Source: Poriferisodalis sp026713105
GTDB lineage: Bacteria > Actinomycetota > Acidimicrobiia > Acidimicrobiales > Poriferisodalaceae
Length of the DNA stretch: 64,000 nucleotides
Direction: 5' to 3'
Assembly (NCBI GenBank): GCA_965115995.1
Contig: OZ220472.1
Coordinates: forward strand, 1,736,001 to 1,800,000
The first letter of the stretch is position 1; each line of letters opens with the position of its first letter. The position numbers and the translations under genes are program-made. Below are positions 1-8,847 of this stretch, one piece after another. The notes beneath the pieces are model-generated. The model saw only the letters and a list, made by a program, of their open reading frames with translations. It was not told the DNA's origin and did not search any database.

Positions 1-329
1 GGCTTGGGAATGGTCAGGGCGTAGTCATGACGCTCGTTGCGCAGCCGTGGCGCATCTCCGCCACTCTCTCCGCCGCCGCTGGAAATGCCCTGCAAGTTGT
101 CCATGTCGGCACCGGCGCAGAAGCCCCGGCCAGCACCGGTCACCACGACGGCTCGGACGTCGGGGTCGGCTGCAGCCCGGTCGAGAGCGTCGAAGTAGCC
201 GGTCCCCAGCTCACCGGTCCAGGCGTTCAGCCGCTCGGGACGGTTCAGCGTGACGACCGCCACGCCGTCGTCAACCTCGTACAGCACTGTGTCATTGGAA
301 TCAGGGTCATTTGTCTGGCTGCCGCTCAT
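1..329 (-). CDS. Enoyl-CoA hydratase/isomerase family protein (N-terminal part, cut by window edge)
   Basis: Only the first 109 residues are inside the window; the gene runs off the left edge. The N-terminus shows the crotonase fold: a VAVVTLNRPERLNAW segment at about residues 23-37, then a strand ending VVTGAGRGFCAGADM at about 61-75, which in this family forms the oxyanion hole and CoA-binding loop. The family hydrates or isomerises acyl-CoA thioesters in fatty acid or side-chain beta-oxidation in the cytoplasm. The ATG is preceded by a GAGGAG Shine-Dalgarno at about 5 nt spacing, which fixes the start. The substrate cannot be told from this fragment. Confidence 0.85.
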   Translation of the reverse strand, partial: MSGSQTNDPDSNDTVLYEVDDGVAVVTLNRPERLNAWTGELGTGYFDALDRAAADPDVRAVVVTGAGRGFCAGADMDNLQGISSGGGESGGDAPRLRNERHDYALTIPK

Positions 330-414
330 CTGGCTCCTCCTCGTTAATGGCGATGCATCGCGCTCGCCCATGCGCCCAGCCTCATCGCTGCGGACGCCGC
401 TGCGGTCACGCTAG

Positions 415-891
415 TCAGGACCGGGCCAGCTCTTCCACGGTCACCGTGTCCATGGTGTCGCCCACGGCGATGTCGAGCGCCACATCCATTCCCTCGGTCA
501 CATAGCCGAACAGGTTGTAGGCGGGCTGCAGCTTGGCACGGCAGTCGTCGATGCAGATGAAGAATTGGCTGCCGTTGGTATCCGGCCCCGCATTTGCCAT
601 GGCCACCGCTCCCAGCGTGTAGTCGCCCTTGACGGGCTCGTCGGCGAACCGGTATCCCGGGCCTCCACGTCCTGATCCTTCAGGGCAGCCGCCCTGGATG
701 ACGAATTCGGGCACGACCCGATGGAAGGTCAGCCCCGTGTAATAGCCATCCTGCGCGAGATTGACAAAATTGTTCACCGTCACCGGCGCAAGCTGGGGGT
801 CGAGATCCATGACGATGCGGCCTTTGGACGTGTCGAGGGTGACACGCCAGATCGCATCGGTATTGATGTTCATTGCGGGTGCAGAAGCCAT
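415..891 (-). CDS. Cyclophilin-type peptidyl-prolyl cis-trans isomerase
   Basis: A 158-residue single-domain cyclophilin that catalyses cis-trans isomerisation of peptidyl-proline bonds. The active-site signature is intact: FHRVV at residues 56-60 with the catalytic Arg, VIQGG at 64-68, MANAGPDTNGSQFF at 98-111 and NLFGYV near 126. There is no signal peptide or membrane segment, so it is probably cytosolic. The length is normal for a minimal bacterial PpiB-type enzyme. It lies 85 bp upstream of the enoyl-CoA hydratase on the same strand, with no evident functional link. Confidence 0.92.
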   Translation of the reverse strand: MASAPAMNINTDAIWRVTLDTSKGRIVMDLDPQLAPVTVNNFVNLAQDGYYTGLTFHRVVPEFVIQGGCPEGSGRGGPGYRFADEPVKGDYTLGAVAMANAGPDTNGSQFFICIDDCRAKLQPAYNLFGYVTEGMDVALDIAVGDTMDTVTVEELARS

Positions 892-923
892 AAGGCAGCG
901 ACGCTACCCGTGAGTTCTAGGGC

Positions 924-2642
924 TCAGTCGGTGGAGCGGAGCGTCCGTCCAGCCAGGGCGCCCGTGTGCTCGCCGTCGCGCATGAACACCTGTCCGTTCA
1001 CCAGCGTGGCCTCATACCCGGCGCCGCGCTGGATGTAGCGGCCCGCGCCGCCCGGGAAGTCGTACACGTACTCAGGACCCGACAGCGAGAGGCGATCGAC
1101 GTCGATGATGTTGACATCGGCGAACCGGCCGGCTTCAAGACGCCCCCGGTCGACCAGCCCGAACAGGTCGGCAGTGTCCGAGGTGATCCGGCGAACGCCT
1201 TCGGGCAGTGAGAAGAACCCGTTGTCGCGCACCCAGTGGCTCAGGAAGAACGTGGGCTGGCTGGAGTCCATGATCTGCCCGACGTGGGCCCCCGCGTCAG
1301 CAAGTCCCATGACGATGGACTCATGGCTCAGCATCCGCTCGATCGCATCAAAGTCCTGATTCAGCACCGGCAGGCTGAGCATCACCGTTCCGTCGGAGCG
1401 ATCGGTCGCGTCCAAGAACAGCTCCACCGGGGACACACCGGCGGCCGCGGCCTGCGCTTCGAGGGTGCCCTCGGGTCCGATCCGGTAGTTCGGGTTGACA
1501 GCGTCAAGCAGGTACAGCCGGCTCAGATCGACGAGCGAGTTCGCCATGCCCGTCGAATTGGAATCCGACGAGTTCGCCTCGGCCACGAGTGCCGTACGAG
1601 TTGCCGGGTCGCGGATCGCGTCGAGGCGTCCGGCGACGTCGAGACTGCGCAGCGAGCGCCACGTCTCGCCCGCTCGATCCCACGGCGTGCGGTGCTGGAT
1701 GCCCAACACGACACCGATGGCCCGGCAGGTGGTCTGGGGCCGAAGTTGCGCGCCGGCTGCGTTCTGCTCGGAGACGTACCCGAGCACGAGGTCGCTCATC
1801 TCAGGCTTACGGGCCGAGTACACCAGGCCGAACGTGCTGGGCTGGCCGCTGCGCCGCGTGATCTCGCCGAGCACTTCGATCTCGTGGCGGCCTCCCGCAA
1901 AATCGGGTCCGGCTGCTTCGAAGCGCGGTGCCGATTCGAACACGCCCCGGCCGTGGCGGCCCAAGACATCGCCGAATGCGTACAGCTCGTTGTCGTCAGC
2001 AAAGGTGCCGGGGATCGGTCGACCGTCGGGTGTGCGGTGCAGCAGCGTGCGCGACGTCGAGAATCCCAGCGCGCCGGCCCCCATCGCCTCGTCCACCAGC
2101 TCGCACATTGCTGCGACCTGTGACTCCGACGCGGGGCGCTCGTCGAGGCTGTCGGGGCCCATCGTGTGCCAGCGGACGGCGACATGGCCGACCATGCCGC
2201 CGACGTTGATGCCCTTGGGCATGCCGTCCAGGAAGGCCAGATACTCGCCGTATGAGCGCCAGTCCCATGGCAGGCCCTGCATCATCGATTGCTTCGGGAT
2301 GTCCTCGACCGACTCCATGACCTCGGCGATGTACTCGATGTCCTCGGTCTTGACGGGAGCGAACGTGACCCCGCAGTTGCCCATGACCACCGAGGTAACG
2401 CCGTGCCAGCACGAGCTCGAACCGATGGGATCCCACGCAAGCTGGGCGTCGAGGTGAGTGTGGATGTCGACGAAACCGGGCGTGACGACCTTGCCGGCTG
2501 CATCGATCTCCGTGCGCCCGGACGCCTCGACCTCGCCGACGGCGGTGATCCGTTCGCCGTCGATGGCGACATCGACGGCCCTGGCATCGCCGCCGGTCCC
2601 GTCGACCACCAAGCCGCCTCGAATGACTGTGTCGTGGGACAT
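924..2642 (-). CDS. Amidohydrolase, N-acyl-D-amino-acid deacylase (D-aminoacylase) family
   Basis: A 572-residue metal-dependent amidohydrolase. An N-terminal beta-sandwich (residues 1-55) precedes the TIM barrel. The first metal-binding motif is DIHTHLD at 59-65; GNCGV at 88-92 carries a Cys at the position used as metal ligand in D-aminoacylases. A later SLPVLNQDFD stretch and an LADAGAH motif near residue 445 supply the catalytic Asp region. A C-terminal EAGRFADVNIID segment is typical of this superfamily. Characterised members release D-amino acids from N-acyl forms, but actinobacterial genomes hold many paralogues of unknown substrate. Start: the ATG at 2642, with 150 bp to the divergent lipoprotein gene. 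Confidence 0.85.
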   Translation of the reverse strand: MSHDTVIRGGLVVDGTGGDARAVDVAIDGERITAVGEVEASGRTEIDAAGKVVTPGFVDIHTHLDAQLAWDPIGSSSCWHGVTSVVMGNCGVTFAPVKTEDIEYIAEVMESVEDIPKQSMMQGLPWDWRSYGEYLAFLDGMPKGINVGGMVGHVAVRWHTMGPDSLDERPASESQVAAMCELVDEAMGAGALGFSTSRTLLHRTPDGRPIPGTFADDNELYAFGDVLGRHGRGVFESAPRFEAAGPDFAGGRHEIEVLGEITRRSGQPSTFGLVYSARKPEMSDLVLGYVSEQNAAGAQLRPQTTCRAIGVVLGIQHRTPWDRAGETWRSLRSLDVAGRLDAIRDPATRTALVAEANSSDSNSTGMANSLVDLSRLYLLDAVNPNYRIGPEGTLEAQAAAAGVSPVELFLDATDRSDGTVMLSLPVLNQDFDAIERMLSHESIVMGLADAGAHVGQIMDSSQPTFFLSHWVRDNGFFSLPEGVRRITSDTADLFGLVDRGRLEAGRFADVNIIDVDRLSLSGPEYVYDFPGGAGRYIQRGAGYEATLVNGQVFMRDGEHTGALAGRTLRSTD

Positions 2643-2792
2643 CGCGCGCTCCCCTGCTCGTACCGGTCTCGACCGCCGAGCTTACGCCCGCAGCAGGGCT
2701 ACCTGCCGGTGTCGCCGCGCCCCGGTGCTGGCTTCGGTACTCTCGACTGGATGCCGACTCCCCTGAGGGGTGTAACTGGAAGGGCGACTGCC

Positions 2793-3500
2793 GTGCACCA
2801 ACTCGACTCCCCACGCAGCTTGACGCGAGGCAACTCCGCACGATGGCGTGCTCTTGCCGTGGCGCTGGCCGCTGCGATGCTGGTCAGCGCTTGCGGTCTG
2901 CTCAGCGATGACGAAACCGACGCGACTACGACAACGGCCGCCGACGACGAGATGATGTCGGACACGGATACCGAGACAGCCACGGTCGTCACGACCGCGC
3001 CAACGACCACCGCCGCCGATGCCATGGCCGAAGACGATCCGGCGGGTCCCAACGTGACGCTCGAATCAAAGCTGTCGACAGCGGGTCTGGGACCGGTGCA
3101 GATCGGGCACTCGCTCGAAGACGCCCGCACGGCCGCTGGCACGCTGATGATCGCCGTTCCGGGCGGCACTGACGCCTGCCGCTACTTCACCGTCCAGAAC
3201 GGTCCAGAGGGCATCCGGTTCCTGGCCGTCAATGCGGAGATCGTGCGAGTCGACATCGACTCCGGTCCGATCACGACGATCTCCGGCTACGGCATCGGCT
3301 CCACGAGAAGCGAGATCATCGAAGCCTTCGGCGACAGGATCGAAGACGGGCCCGGACTCTCAGCGATCCAGTACGTGCCGGTTGACGCTCCCGATATCGA
3401 CAAGCGCGTCGTATGGGAAGTCGACGAAGCAGGTGCGGTGATCTCGTTGCGCGCCGGCCGCCTCCCGCACATCGAGCCGCGGGTGGCCTGCACCGGCTGA
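2793..3500 (+). CDS. Predicted lipoprotein of unknown function
   Basis: A 235-residue product if it starts at the GTG at 2793, which has a GGAAGGG Shine-Dalgarno about 9 nt upstream; an in-frame ATG at 2751 is the alternative. A basic N-terminus (RSLTRGNSARWR) leads to a hydrophobic stretch ending in the lipobox LVSAC at about residues 29-33, so it should be lipidated and surface-anchored. Next comes an acidic, Thr-rich linker of low complexity (about residues 38-80). The C-terminal domain from about residue 88 has the pattern LSTAGLGPVQIG...GIGSTRSEIIEAFG, resembling repeats seen in other actinobacterial lipoproteins. I do not recognise a function. Confidence 0.7.
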   Translation: MHQLDSPRSLTRGNSARWRALAVALAAAMLVSACGLLSDDETDATTTTAADDEMMSDTDTETATVVTTAPTTTAADAMAEDDPAGPNVTLESKLSTAGLGPVQIGHSLEDARTAAGTLMIAVPGGTDACRYFTVQNGPEGIRFLAVNAEIVRVDIDSGPITTISGYGIGSTRSEIIEAFGDRIEDGPGLSAIQYVPVDAPDIDKRVVWEVDEAGAVISLRAGRLPHIEPRVACTG

Positions 3501-3521
3501 GCACTCACCGGGCACTCTGAG

Positions 3522-3547
3522 CCGCCGGGACGTGCGCAGCCCGGCGG
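3522..3547. terminator. Hairpin between convergent genes
   Basis: Inverted repeat CCGCCGGG / CCCGGCGG (8 bp, 10-nt loop) in the 56-bp gap between the lipoprotein gene and the convergent M20 peptidase gene. There is no clear U-tract, as is common in high-GC actinobacteria. It is plausibly a bidirectional terminator; the role is inferred from position and symmetry only. Confidence 0.5.
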
Positions 3548-3556
3548 GGCTTCACG

Positions 3557-4921
3557 TCAGCTGGCGGCGATATCGCCCAGGTTCTCGATGACGTCGATCC
3601 ACAGTTGGGTCGTGAGCGCCAGCGATTCGGTGTCGACGCGCTCGTCGTTTCCGTGGAATCGCAGCATGAAGTCGTTGGAGTTGACCCGGTCGCTGAACAG
3701 ACCGGCCCCGTAGGCCACGGAGCCCTTCAGCCGGAAAAACCGAGCATCGGTCGCGCCCACGATGAGCTGCGGGATCACAGGTGCACCTGGATGCGCCTTG
3801 GCCACGAGGTCGCTCAGCAACTGCCACATCGGCGTGTTCGTCGGCGAGAAGCTGGCCGGGTCGTCGTGAAGATGCTCGATCTCGACCTCGTCGAAGAGTT
3901 CGCCAAGTGCAGCTCGCAGGTGCTCGTTGACTTCGGTGGGGTCACCAGGTGCCGTGCGAATGTCGACTTCGATCTCCACCTTGTCGGGGATGATGTTCGT
4001 CTTGTTGCCCCCGCCGACGACGTTGGGGCTGAATGTGGTGTGGCTGCACGCATGCAGGTGACGCGCCAGGCCCGGTGAATCGATGCCGGCCACCGCGTCG
4101 TAGACCTGGGCCGGATCGAGCAGCGCTTCGCGGGTCTCGTCGTCGACGCGCAGCGTCGAGACGTGGTGCTGCCACATCTCGGTGAGCTGGGGGGCCGGCC
4201 GGTATTCAGCGATCCGCCGGACGATCTCGGCCGCCTTGATCAGGGCATTGTCGGTGCCGAACGGCATAGAGCCATGACCAGGCGTCCCGCGGACGGTGAG
4301 TCTGCGCCATCCGATGCCTTTCTCGCCGGCTGCGAGCGTGATCTTGGTGCCCTGTGGCGTGTGGTTCGGCATCCCGCCGAACTCGGTGAGGACGTAGTCG
4401 CACTCGATGGCATCCCAATGGTGCTCCGCCATCCATTTGGCGCCATAGGTGCCGCCCGCTTCCTCGTCGGCCACACCGAAATAGATGACGTCACCTCGAG
4501 GGCGGTAGCCGCTGCGAGCGATGTGGCGGAATGCCACAGCCATGGAAGACGTGAGGTTGAGCATGTCGACCGCGCCGCGGCCCCACACCTCGCCTTCGAC
4601 GAGTTCGCCGCCGAAGGGATCGCGGCTCCAGCCGTCTGCGTTGACCGGCACCACGTCGGTGTGACCCATCAGGCACAGCTTCGGTGCGGCCGGGTCGGTG
4701 CCGGTGATGCGTGCCACGAGGGATCGGCGGCCCGGTTCAGACTCGAAGCTCTGCAGGTCCACGTCGGGGCCTTCGAGATAGGTCTCGAGCAGGTCGCTGT
4801 TGCGCACCTCTTCACCCGAATCGACCGTGCCGTCATTGACGCAGGCATTGCGGATCATCTGCTGCAAGAGCTCGATGGTCTCGTTGGTCAGCGCTGGATT
4901 GGTGTGGTCAAGGTCGGCCAT
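3557..4921 (-). CDS. M20 family metallopeptidase (ArgE/DapE-type deacylase)
   Basis: A 454-residue dinuclear zinc hydrolase. Metal-binding and catalytic motifs are intact: MGHTDVVPV at residues 85-93 (His and Asp), WGRGAVDM at 113-120 (bridging Asp) and ADEEAGG at 151-157 (general base Glu and metal-binding Glu). A dimerisation lid occupies roughly residues 205-330, and a C-terminal block GATDARFF resumes the catalytic domain. The family removes acyl or peptidyl groups from amino acids (acetylornithine, succinyl-diaminopimelate, dipeptides). There is no arg or dap context here, so the substrate is open. The ATG at 4921 is the only sensible start, and the gene ends at a shared terminator hairpin. 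Confidence 0.88.
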   Translation of the reverse strand: MADLDHTNPALTNETIELLQQMIRNACVNDGTVDSGEEVRNSDLLETYLEGPDVDLQSFESEPGRRSLVARITGTDPAAPKLCLMGHTDVVPVNADGWSRDPFGGELVEGEVWGRGAVDMLNLTSSMAVAFRHIARSGYRPRGDVIYFGVADEEAGGTYGAKWMAEHHWDAIECDYVLTEFGGMPNHTPQGTKITLAAGEKGIGWRRLTVRGTPGHGSMPFGTDNALIKAAEIVRRIAEYRPAPQLTEMWQHHVSTLRVDDETREALLDPAQVYDAVAGIDSPGLARHLHACSHTTFSPNVVGGGNKTNIIPDKVEIEVDIRTAPGDPTEVNEHLRAALGELFDEVEIEHLHDDPASFSPTNTPMWQLLSDLVAKAHPGAPVIPQLIVGATDARFFRLKGSVAYGAGLFSDRVNSNDFMLRFHGNDERVDTESLALTTQLWIDVIENLGDIAAS

Positions 4922-5000
4922 GGCAGCGATGCTAGGGCTGGCGCGTCACCCCACGGCTACCGTGAGGGCAGCGAACACAGCAAGGGACACTGCGAAGCCG

Positions 5001-6140
5001 ATGAGCACGACACTTGAGGCCCAAGCCACCGGTAACGAACTCGACGCATTCCGTGCTGAGGCCGTGCAGTTCCTGGGCGAGGCCGTCGAAGCCGGCGAAG
5101 CCTGCCCCGCCTACGGAGCCATCTTGGTGCCGGCGCTGCACGACCAGGCACGGCGATGGCAGCGGTACTGCTACGACCACGGCTGGGCCGGGCTGCATTG
5201 GCCCACCTCCTCTGGCGGCCAGGGGCTGAGCCGAGCGCACACCGGCGTGTGGATGGAGGAGTGCGAGCGGGCGGGCGTCGCGCCCTACCTGAACCTGCAG
5301 GGAATCGTGCTGGCCGGCGAAGCCATCTTGCGCACCGGCACCCAGCGCCAACGCGAGCAATTCCTGCGCCCGATCCTGACCGGGGAGATGCTGTGGTGCC
5401 AGCTGTTCAGCGAGCCCGGTGCGGGGTCTGACCTCGGCGGACTCGGGACGGCCGCTGTTGCCGACGGCAGCCGCTTTGTGCTGAACGGCCAGAAGGTGTG
5501 GTCGTCGAATGCGCAATTCGCCGAGTACGGCATTCTGATGGCTCGCACGGAGCCCGATGCGCCCAAGCACCGCGGCATCAGCTTCTTCTTGCTCGACATG
5601 ACGCTGCCCGGCATCGAGGTCCGGCCGATCACCCAGATGACCGGTGATCGCGAGTTCTGCGAGGTCTTCTTCGAAGATGTCTCGATGCCGGACGACGCTC
5701 TGCTGGGCGAGCGCGGCGGCGGCTGGGGCGTCGCGATGGCGGTGCTCGAGGACGAGCGGGGCGGAGCGGGCGCCTCGGGAGTCATCAGCCTGCGCAAGCG
5801 TCTGACCAAGATGATCGAGGCGGCAGGCGACACGGGGCCGCTCGGGAGGCAGTCGCTTGCCGATCTGCTCGCCCGTGGCAGCGCCCTCGCTGCGCTCATG
5901 GAGCTGCACGGCGCCGATCCACGCATGGCCCCGGTGTCCAAGCTCGTGAACAGCGAGCTCGGCTACGACGAAGTCGCGATCGGTGCCAGCCTGCGCGGTG
6001 CTGAAGCCATGCTCGATTCGCCCGAGACCGAGGCGTTCCTGTACGCACCGGGGATGCGCATCGCGGGCGGCACCAGCGAGATCCAGCGCAACATCATCGG
6101 TGAGCGAGTGCTGGGACTGCCGCGCGAGCCGTCCCCGTAG
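5001..6140 (+). CDS. Acyl-CoA dehydrogenase
   Basis: A 379-residue flavoprotein dehydrogenase, normal length for the family. The first step of beta-oxidation-type pathways (alpha,beta-desaturation of an acyl-CoA with electrons passed to ETF) is the expected reaction. Visible signatures are LFSEPGAGSDLGGL in the middle domain (FAD/substrate contacts), NGQKVWSSNA, and near the C-terminus GGTSEIQRNIIGERVLG (about 355-371). The ATG at 5001 was chosen because residues upstream in the same frame do not look like protein and overlap the divergent peptidase start. It precedes the P450 and luciferase-like genes on the same strand, so co-transcription is possible. Confidence 0.9.
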   Translation: MSTTLEAQATGNELDAFRAEAVQFLGEAVEAGEACPAYGAILVPALHDQARRWQRYCYDHGWAGLHWPTSSGGQGLSRAHTGVWMEECERAGVAPYLNLQGIVLAGEAILRTGTQRQREQFLRPILTGEMLWCQLFSEPGAGSDLGGLGTAAVADGSRFVLNGQKVWSSNAQFAEYGILMARTEPDAPKHRGISFFLLDMTLPGIEVRPITQMTGDREFCEVFFEDVSMPDDALLGERGGGWGVAMAVLEDERGGAGASGVISLRKRLTKMIEAAGDTGPLGRQSLADLLARGSALAALMELHGADPRMAPVSKLVNSELGYDEVAIGASLRGAEAMLDSPETEAFLYAPGMRIAGGTSEIQRNIIGERVLGLPREPSP

Positions 6141-6184
6141 GGTCTGCAGTTGGCCGACGAAACGCAGCCGATTCGTCGTTGGGG

Positions 6185-7516
6185 GTGACCGACGTGGCAG
6201 ACACGACTGAGGCTGAGCGGGAGGCGTGGCGGGCCGGTGCCGGTCGACATCCCGAGCGGGAACAGGCAGTCTTCGGCGGCGGTGTCCCGCCGGCGGCCGA
6301 ACTTGCCCTCGAAGACATCAACCCGCTGAACCCCCACCTGTTTCGCGACGACCGTTGGCACGATCACTTCGCGCGCCTGCGCCGGGAAGATCCTGTCCAC
6401 TTCAACGAGCTGGGCTCCGCGGGTCGCTACTGGTCGGTGACCAAGTGGGCTGACGTCCGCGCCGTCGAGAGCGACCACGAGACGTTCTCGTCCGCGCACG
6501 GCATCGCGATCGGGCCGCCGATCGACCGACAGTCGTCCGACTCGATACAGCTCATGGCGTTCATCGCCATGGACCCGCCCGAGCACACCCGCCAGCGCCG
6601 CACGGTGCAGCCGATGATGGCGCCGAGCAATCTGCGAAACCTCGAGCCACTCATCCGTGAACGTGCGGCTGCCGTGCTCGACTCGCTCCCTGAGGGCGAG
6701 ACATTCGACTGGGTCGAGACGGTGTCGGTGGAGCTGACCACGCTGATGCTGGCAACGCTCTTCGACTTCCCGCTGGAAGATCGGCGCAAGCTCACCCGCT
6801 GGTCCGACGTCGTCACGACGCTGCCCGAACCCGGTGGAGTGGTGGAGTCCGGCGCTCAACGGCGCGAGGAGCTCGCCGAGTGCCTGTCGTATTTCGAAGG
6901 GCTCTGGGAAGAGCGGCGGGCCAACCCGGGTGACGACATGATCTCGATGCTGGTCCACGGCGAGGCCACACGCCACATGGTCGCTGCCGACCAGCTCGGC
7001 AATCTGCTCCTGCTGATCGTGGGCGGCAACGACACCACGCGCAACACGATGTCGGGCAGCGTGTATGCGCTCAACAAGTTCGGCGACCAGTACGACAAGC
7101 TCAACGCGAATCCCGAACTCGTCGCCAACTTCGTTCCCGAGATGATCCGCTGGCAGACGCCGCTGTCCTACATGCGGCGAACCGCAACGACCGACTGCGA
7201 GATCGGAGGCCGCCAGATCCGCAAGGACGACCAGGTGCTGATGTGGTACGTGTCAGCCAACCGGGACGAAGATGTCTTCGGCGACAATGCTGACGATCTC
7301 GACGTCGAGCGCCACAACGCCGATCGTCACCTCTCATTCGGCTACGGCTTCCACTACTGCTTGGGCAGCCGGCTGGCCGAATTGCAGCTGCGGGTCTTGT
7401 GGGAGGAGATCCTCCCGCGCTTCAAGCGGATCGAGGTCCAAGCCGAGCCTCAGCGCTCATTCTCGTCATTCATCCACGGCTACACCCACCTCCCCGTCCG
7501 CATCACTCGCCGTTAG
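6185..7516 (+). CDS. Cytochrome P450
   Basis: A soluble bacterial P450 of about 443 residues. Landmarks are an I-helix with GGNDTTRN (about 280-287) for oxygen activation, the ExxR pair in PEMIRWQTP (E319/R322), and the heme-binding loop FGYGFHYCLGSRLA with Cys at about 392 as the thiolate ligand. It resembles the CYP families that hydroxylate terpenes, steroids or fatty acids in actinobacteria. The start is uncertain: GTG at 6185 is used here, with GTG at 6194 as an alternative. Redox partners are not adjacent; the only ferredoxin in the window is at 45.5 kb. It lies 47 bp upstream of a luciferase-like oxidoreductase gene. Confidence 0.93.
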   Translation: MTDVADTTEAEREAWRAGAGRHPEREQAVFGGGVPPAAELALEDINPLNPHLFRDDRWHDHFARLRREDPVHFNELGSAGRYWSVTKWADVRAVESDHETFSSAHGIAIGPPIDRQSSDSIQLMAFIAMDPPEHTRQRRTVQPMMAPSNLRNLEPLIRERAAAVLDSLPEGETFDWVETVSVELTTLMLATLFDFPLEDRRKLTRWSDVVTTLPEPGGVVESGAQRREELAECLSYFEGLWEERRANPGDDMISMLVHGEATRHMVAADQLGNLLLLIVGGNDTTRNTMSGSVYALNKFGDQYDKLNANPELVANFVPEMIRWQTPLSYMRRTATTDCEIGGRQIRKDDQVLMWYVSANRDEDVFGDNADDLDVERHNADRHLSFGYGFHYCLGSRLAELQLRVLWEEILPRFKRIEVQAEPQRSFSSFIHGYTHLPVRITRR

Positions 7517-7563
7517 CCCAGACTGTTTTCTCACCCGAGTCCAGTCACCCAAGGAGTTCCCAC

Positions 7564-8847
7564 ATGACCGTGAAGTTCTGCTGGTTCAACCTGATGCCGT
7601 GGCCGGACCTGCCCGACGACTTCAAGACCGAACACCGTTCGGTATGGGTGGACATCGACGGGTCGTTGTTCGATCCCGAACGCGCCAACGGCGTGTACCA
7701 CGAGTACATGGACCAGCTCGAGTTCGCCGACGAGCTCGGCTTCGACGGCATCGGCGTCAACGAGCATCACCAGAACGCCTACGGCATCATGCCGAGCCCC
7801 AACATCATCGCGGCAGGGCTTGCGCGGCGGACCTCACAGGCGGCGATCTGCGTGATCGGCAACTCGATCGCGCTGTACAACCCGCCGCACCGGGTAGCTG
7901 AGGAATTCGCCATGCTCGACTGCCTCAGCGGCGGTCGGCTCGTAGCGGGTTTCCCGGTGGGCACCCCGATGGACACCAACTTCACCTACGGGCAGATCCC
8001 TGCGCTGACCCGTGAGAAGTACTACGAGGCGCACGACCTGATCATGGAGGCGTGGACCAACCCTGACGTGTTCGCCTTCGACGGCAAGTACACCCAGCTT
8101 CGGTACGTGAACTGCTGGCCCAAGCCGATCCAGCAGCCGCACCCGCCGATCTACATCCCCGGCGGCGGCTCGATCGAGACTTGGGACTTCTGTCTCGAGC
8201 ACGAGTACAACTACTCCTACCTCAGCTTCAACGGCTATCTGGCGGGCCAGACGCTCATGGATGGCTACTGGAACCGGGTGGCCGAGATGGACAAGTCGAT
8301 GACGCCGGGCCGCGCCGGGTTCGCGCAGATCATCTGCACGGCGGCCACCGACGCTGAGGCCGAAGAGCTGTACAGCGAGCACATGCTGTATTTCTTCAAC
8401 CGCTGCCTGCATGTGTTCCCCGGCTTTGCCGACCCGCCGGGCTACCGCACGGTCAAGACCATCCAGGCAGGCAAGCTCGACCAGTTCCGCAAGGAGAACC
8501 AGGCGCTGTTCAAGCGGCTGACCTGGAAAGACCTGGTCGAGGGCGGCTACGTGATCGCGGGCTCGCCGGACACCGTGCGAGAGCGCATGGAGGACATGAT
8601 CAAGCGCCTGCGTGTGGGCACCGTGTTCTGCCTGCTGCACATGGGCAACATGCCCGACTGGAAGACCCGCTACTCCAGCCAGCTGTTCGCCGAGAAGGTC
8701 ATGCCGGGCCTGCGTGGCATCTGGGGCGACGAGTTCGCCGACGCGGATGACTGGTGGTGCAAGCCCATGGACGAGCGGGTGCGTCCCGAGGACACCATGG
8801 CCGACGCCCGCCGCTACCCCGAAGCACCCAAGGGACCTGTGGCGTGA
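7564..8847 (+). CDS. Luciferase-like (LLM class) flavin-dependent oxidoreductase
   Basis: A 427-residue TIM-barrel oxidoreductase of the bacterial luciferase superfamily, which uses FMN or F420. Family features include the N-terminal strand FCWFNLMPWP, the segment FDGIGVNEHHQNAYG (about 60-74), and LDCLSGGRLVAGFPVGTP (about 119-136). The C-terminus has the GSPDTVRERMEDM block typical of LLM proteins. The ATG at 7564 follows an AAGGAG Shine-Dalgarno at good spacing. Its stop overlaps the start of the next alpha/beta hydrolase by 4 bp, so the two are translationally coupled, suggesting successive steps such as a monooxygenation followed by ester or ring hydrolysis. That role is inferred. Confidence 0.88.
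   Translation: MTVKFCWFNLMPWPDLPDDFKTEHRSVWVDIDGSLFDPERANGVYHEYMDQLEFADELGFDGIGVNEHHQNAYGIMPSPNIIAAGLARRTSQAAICVIGNSIALYNPPHRVAEEFAMLDCLSGGRLVAGFPVGTPMDTNFTYGQIPALTREKYYEAHDLIMEAWTNPDVFAFDGKYTQLRYVNCWPKPIQQPHPPIYIPGGGSIETWDFCLEHEYNYSYLSFNGYLAGQTLMDGYWNRVAEMDKSMTPGRAGFAQIICTAATDAEAEELYSEHMLYFFNRCLHVFPGFADPPGYRTVKTIQAGKLDQFRKENQALFKRLTWKDLVEGGYVIAGSPDTVRERMEDMIKRLRVGTVFCLLHMGNMPDWKTRYSSQLFAEKVMPGLRGIWGDEFADADDWWCKPMDERVRPEDTMADARRYPEAPKGPVA

Noticed and set aside
1236..2123. Long plus-strand open frame opposite the amidohydrolase gene
   Set aside because: Arg/His-rich composition with no family likeness; high-GC antisense shadow of a well-supported gene.
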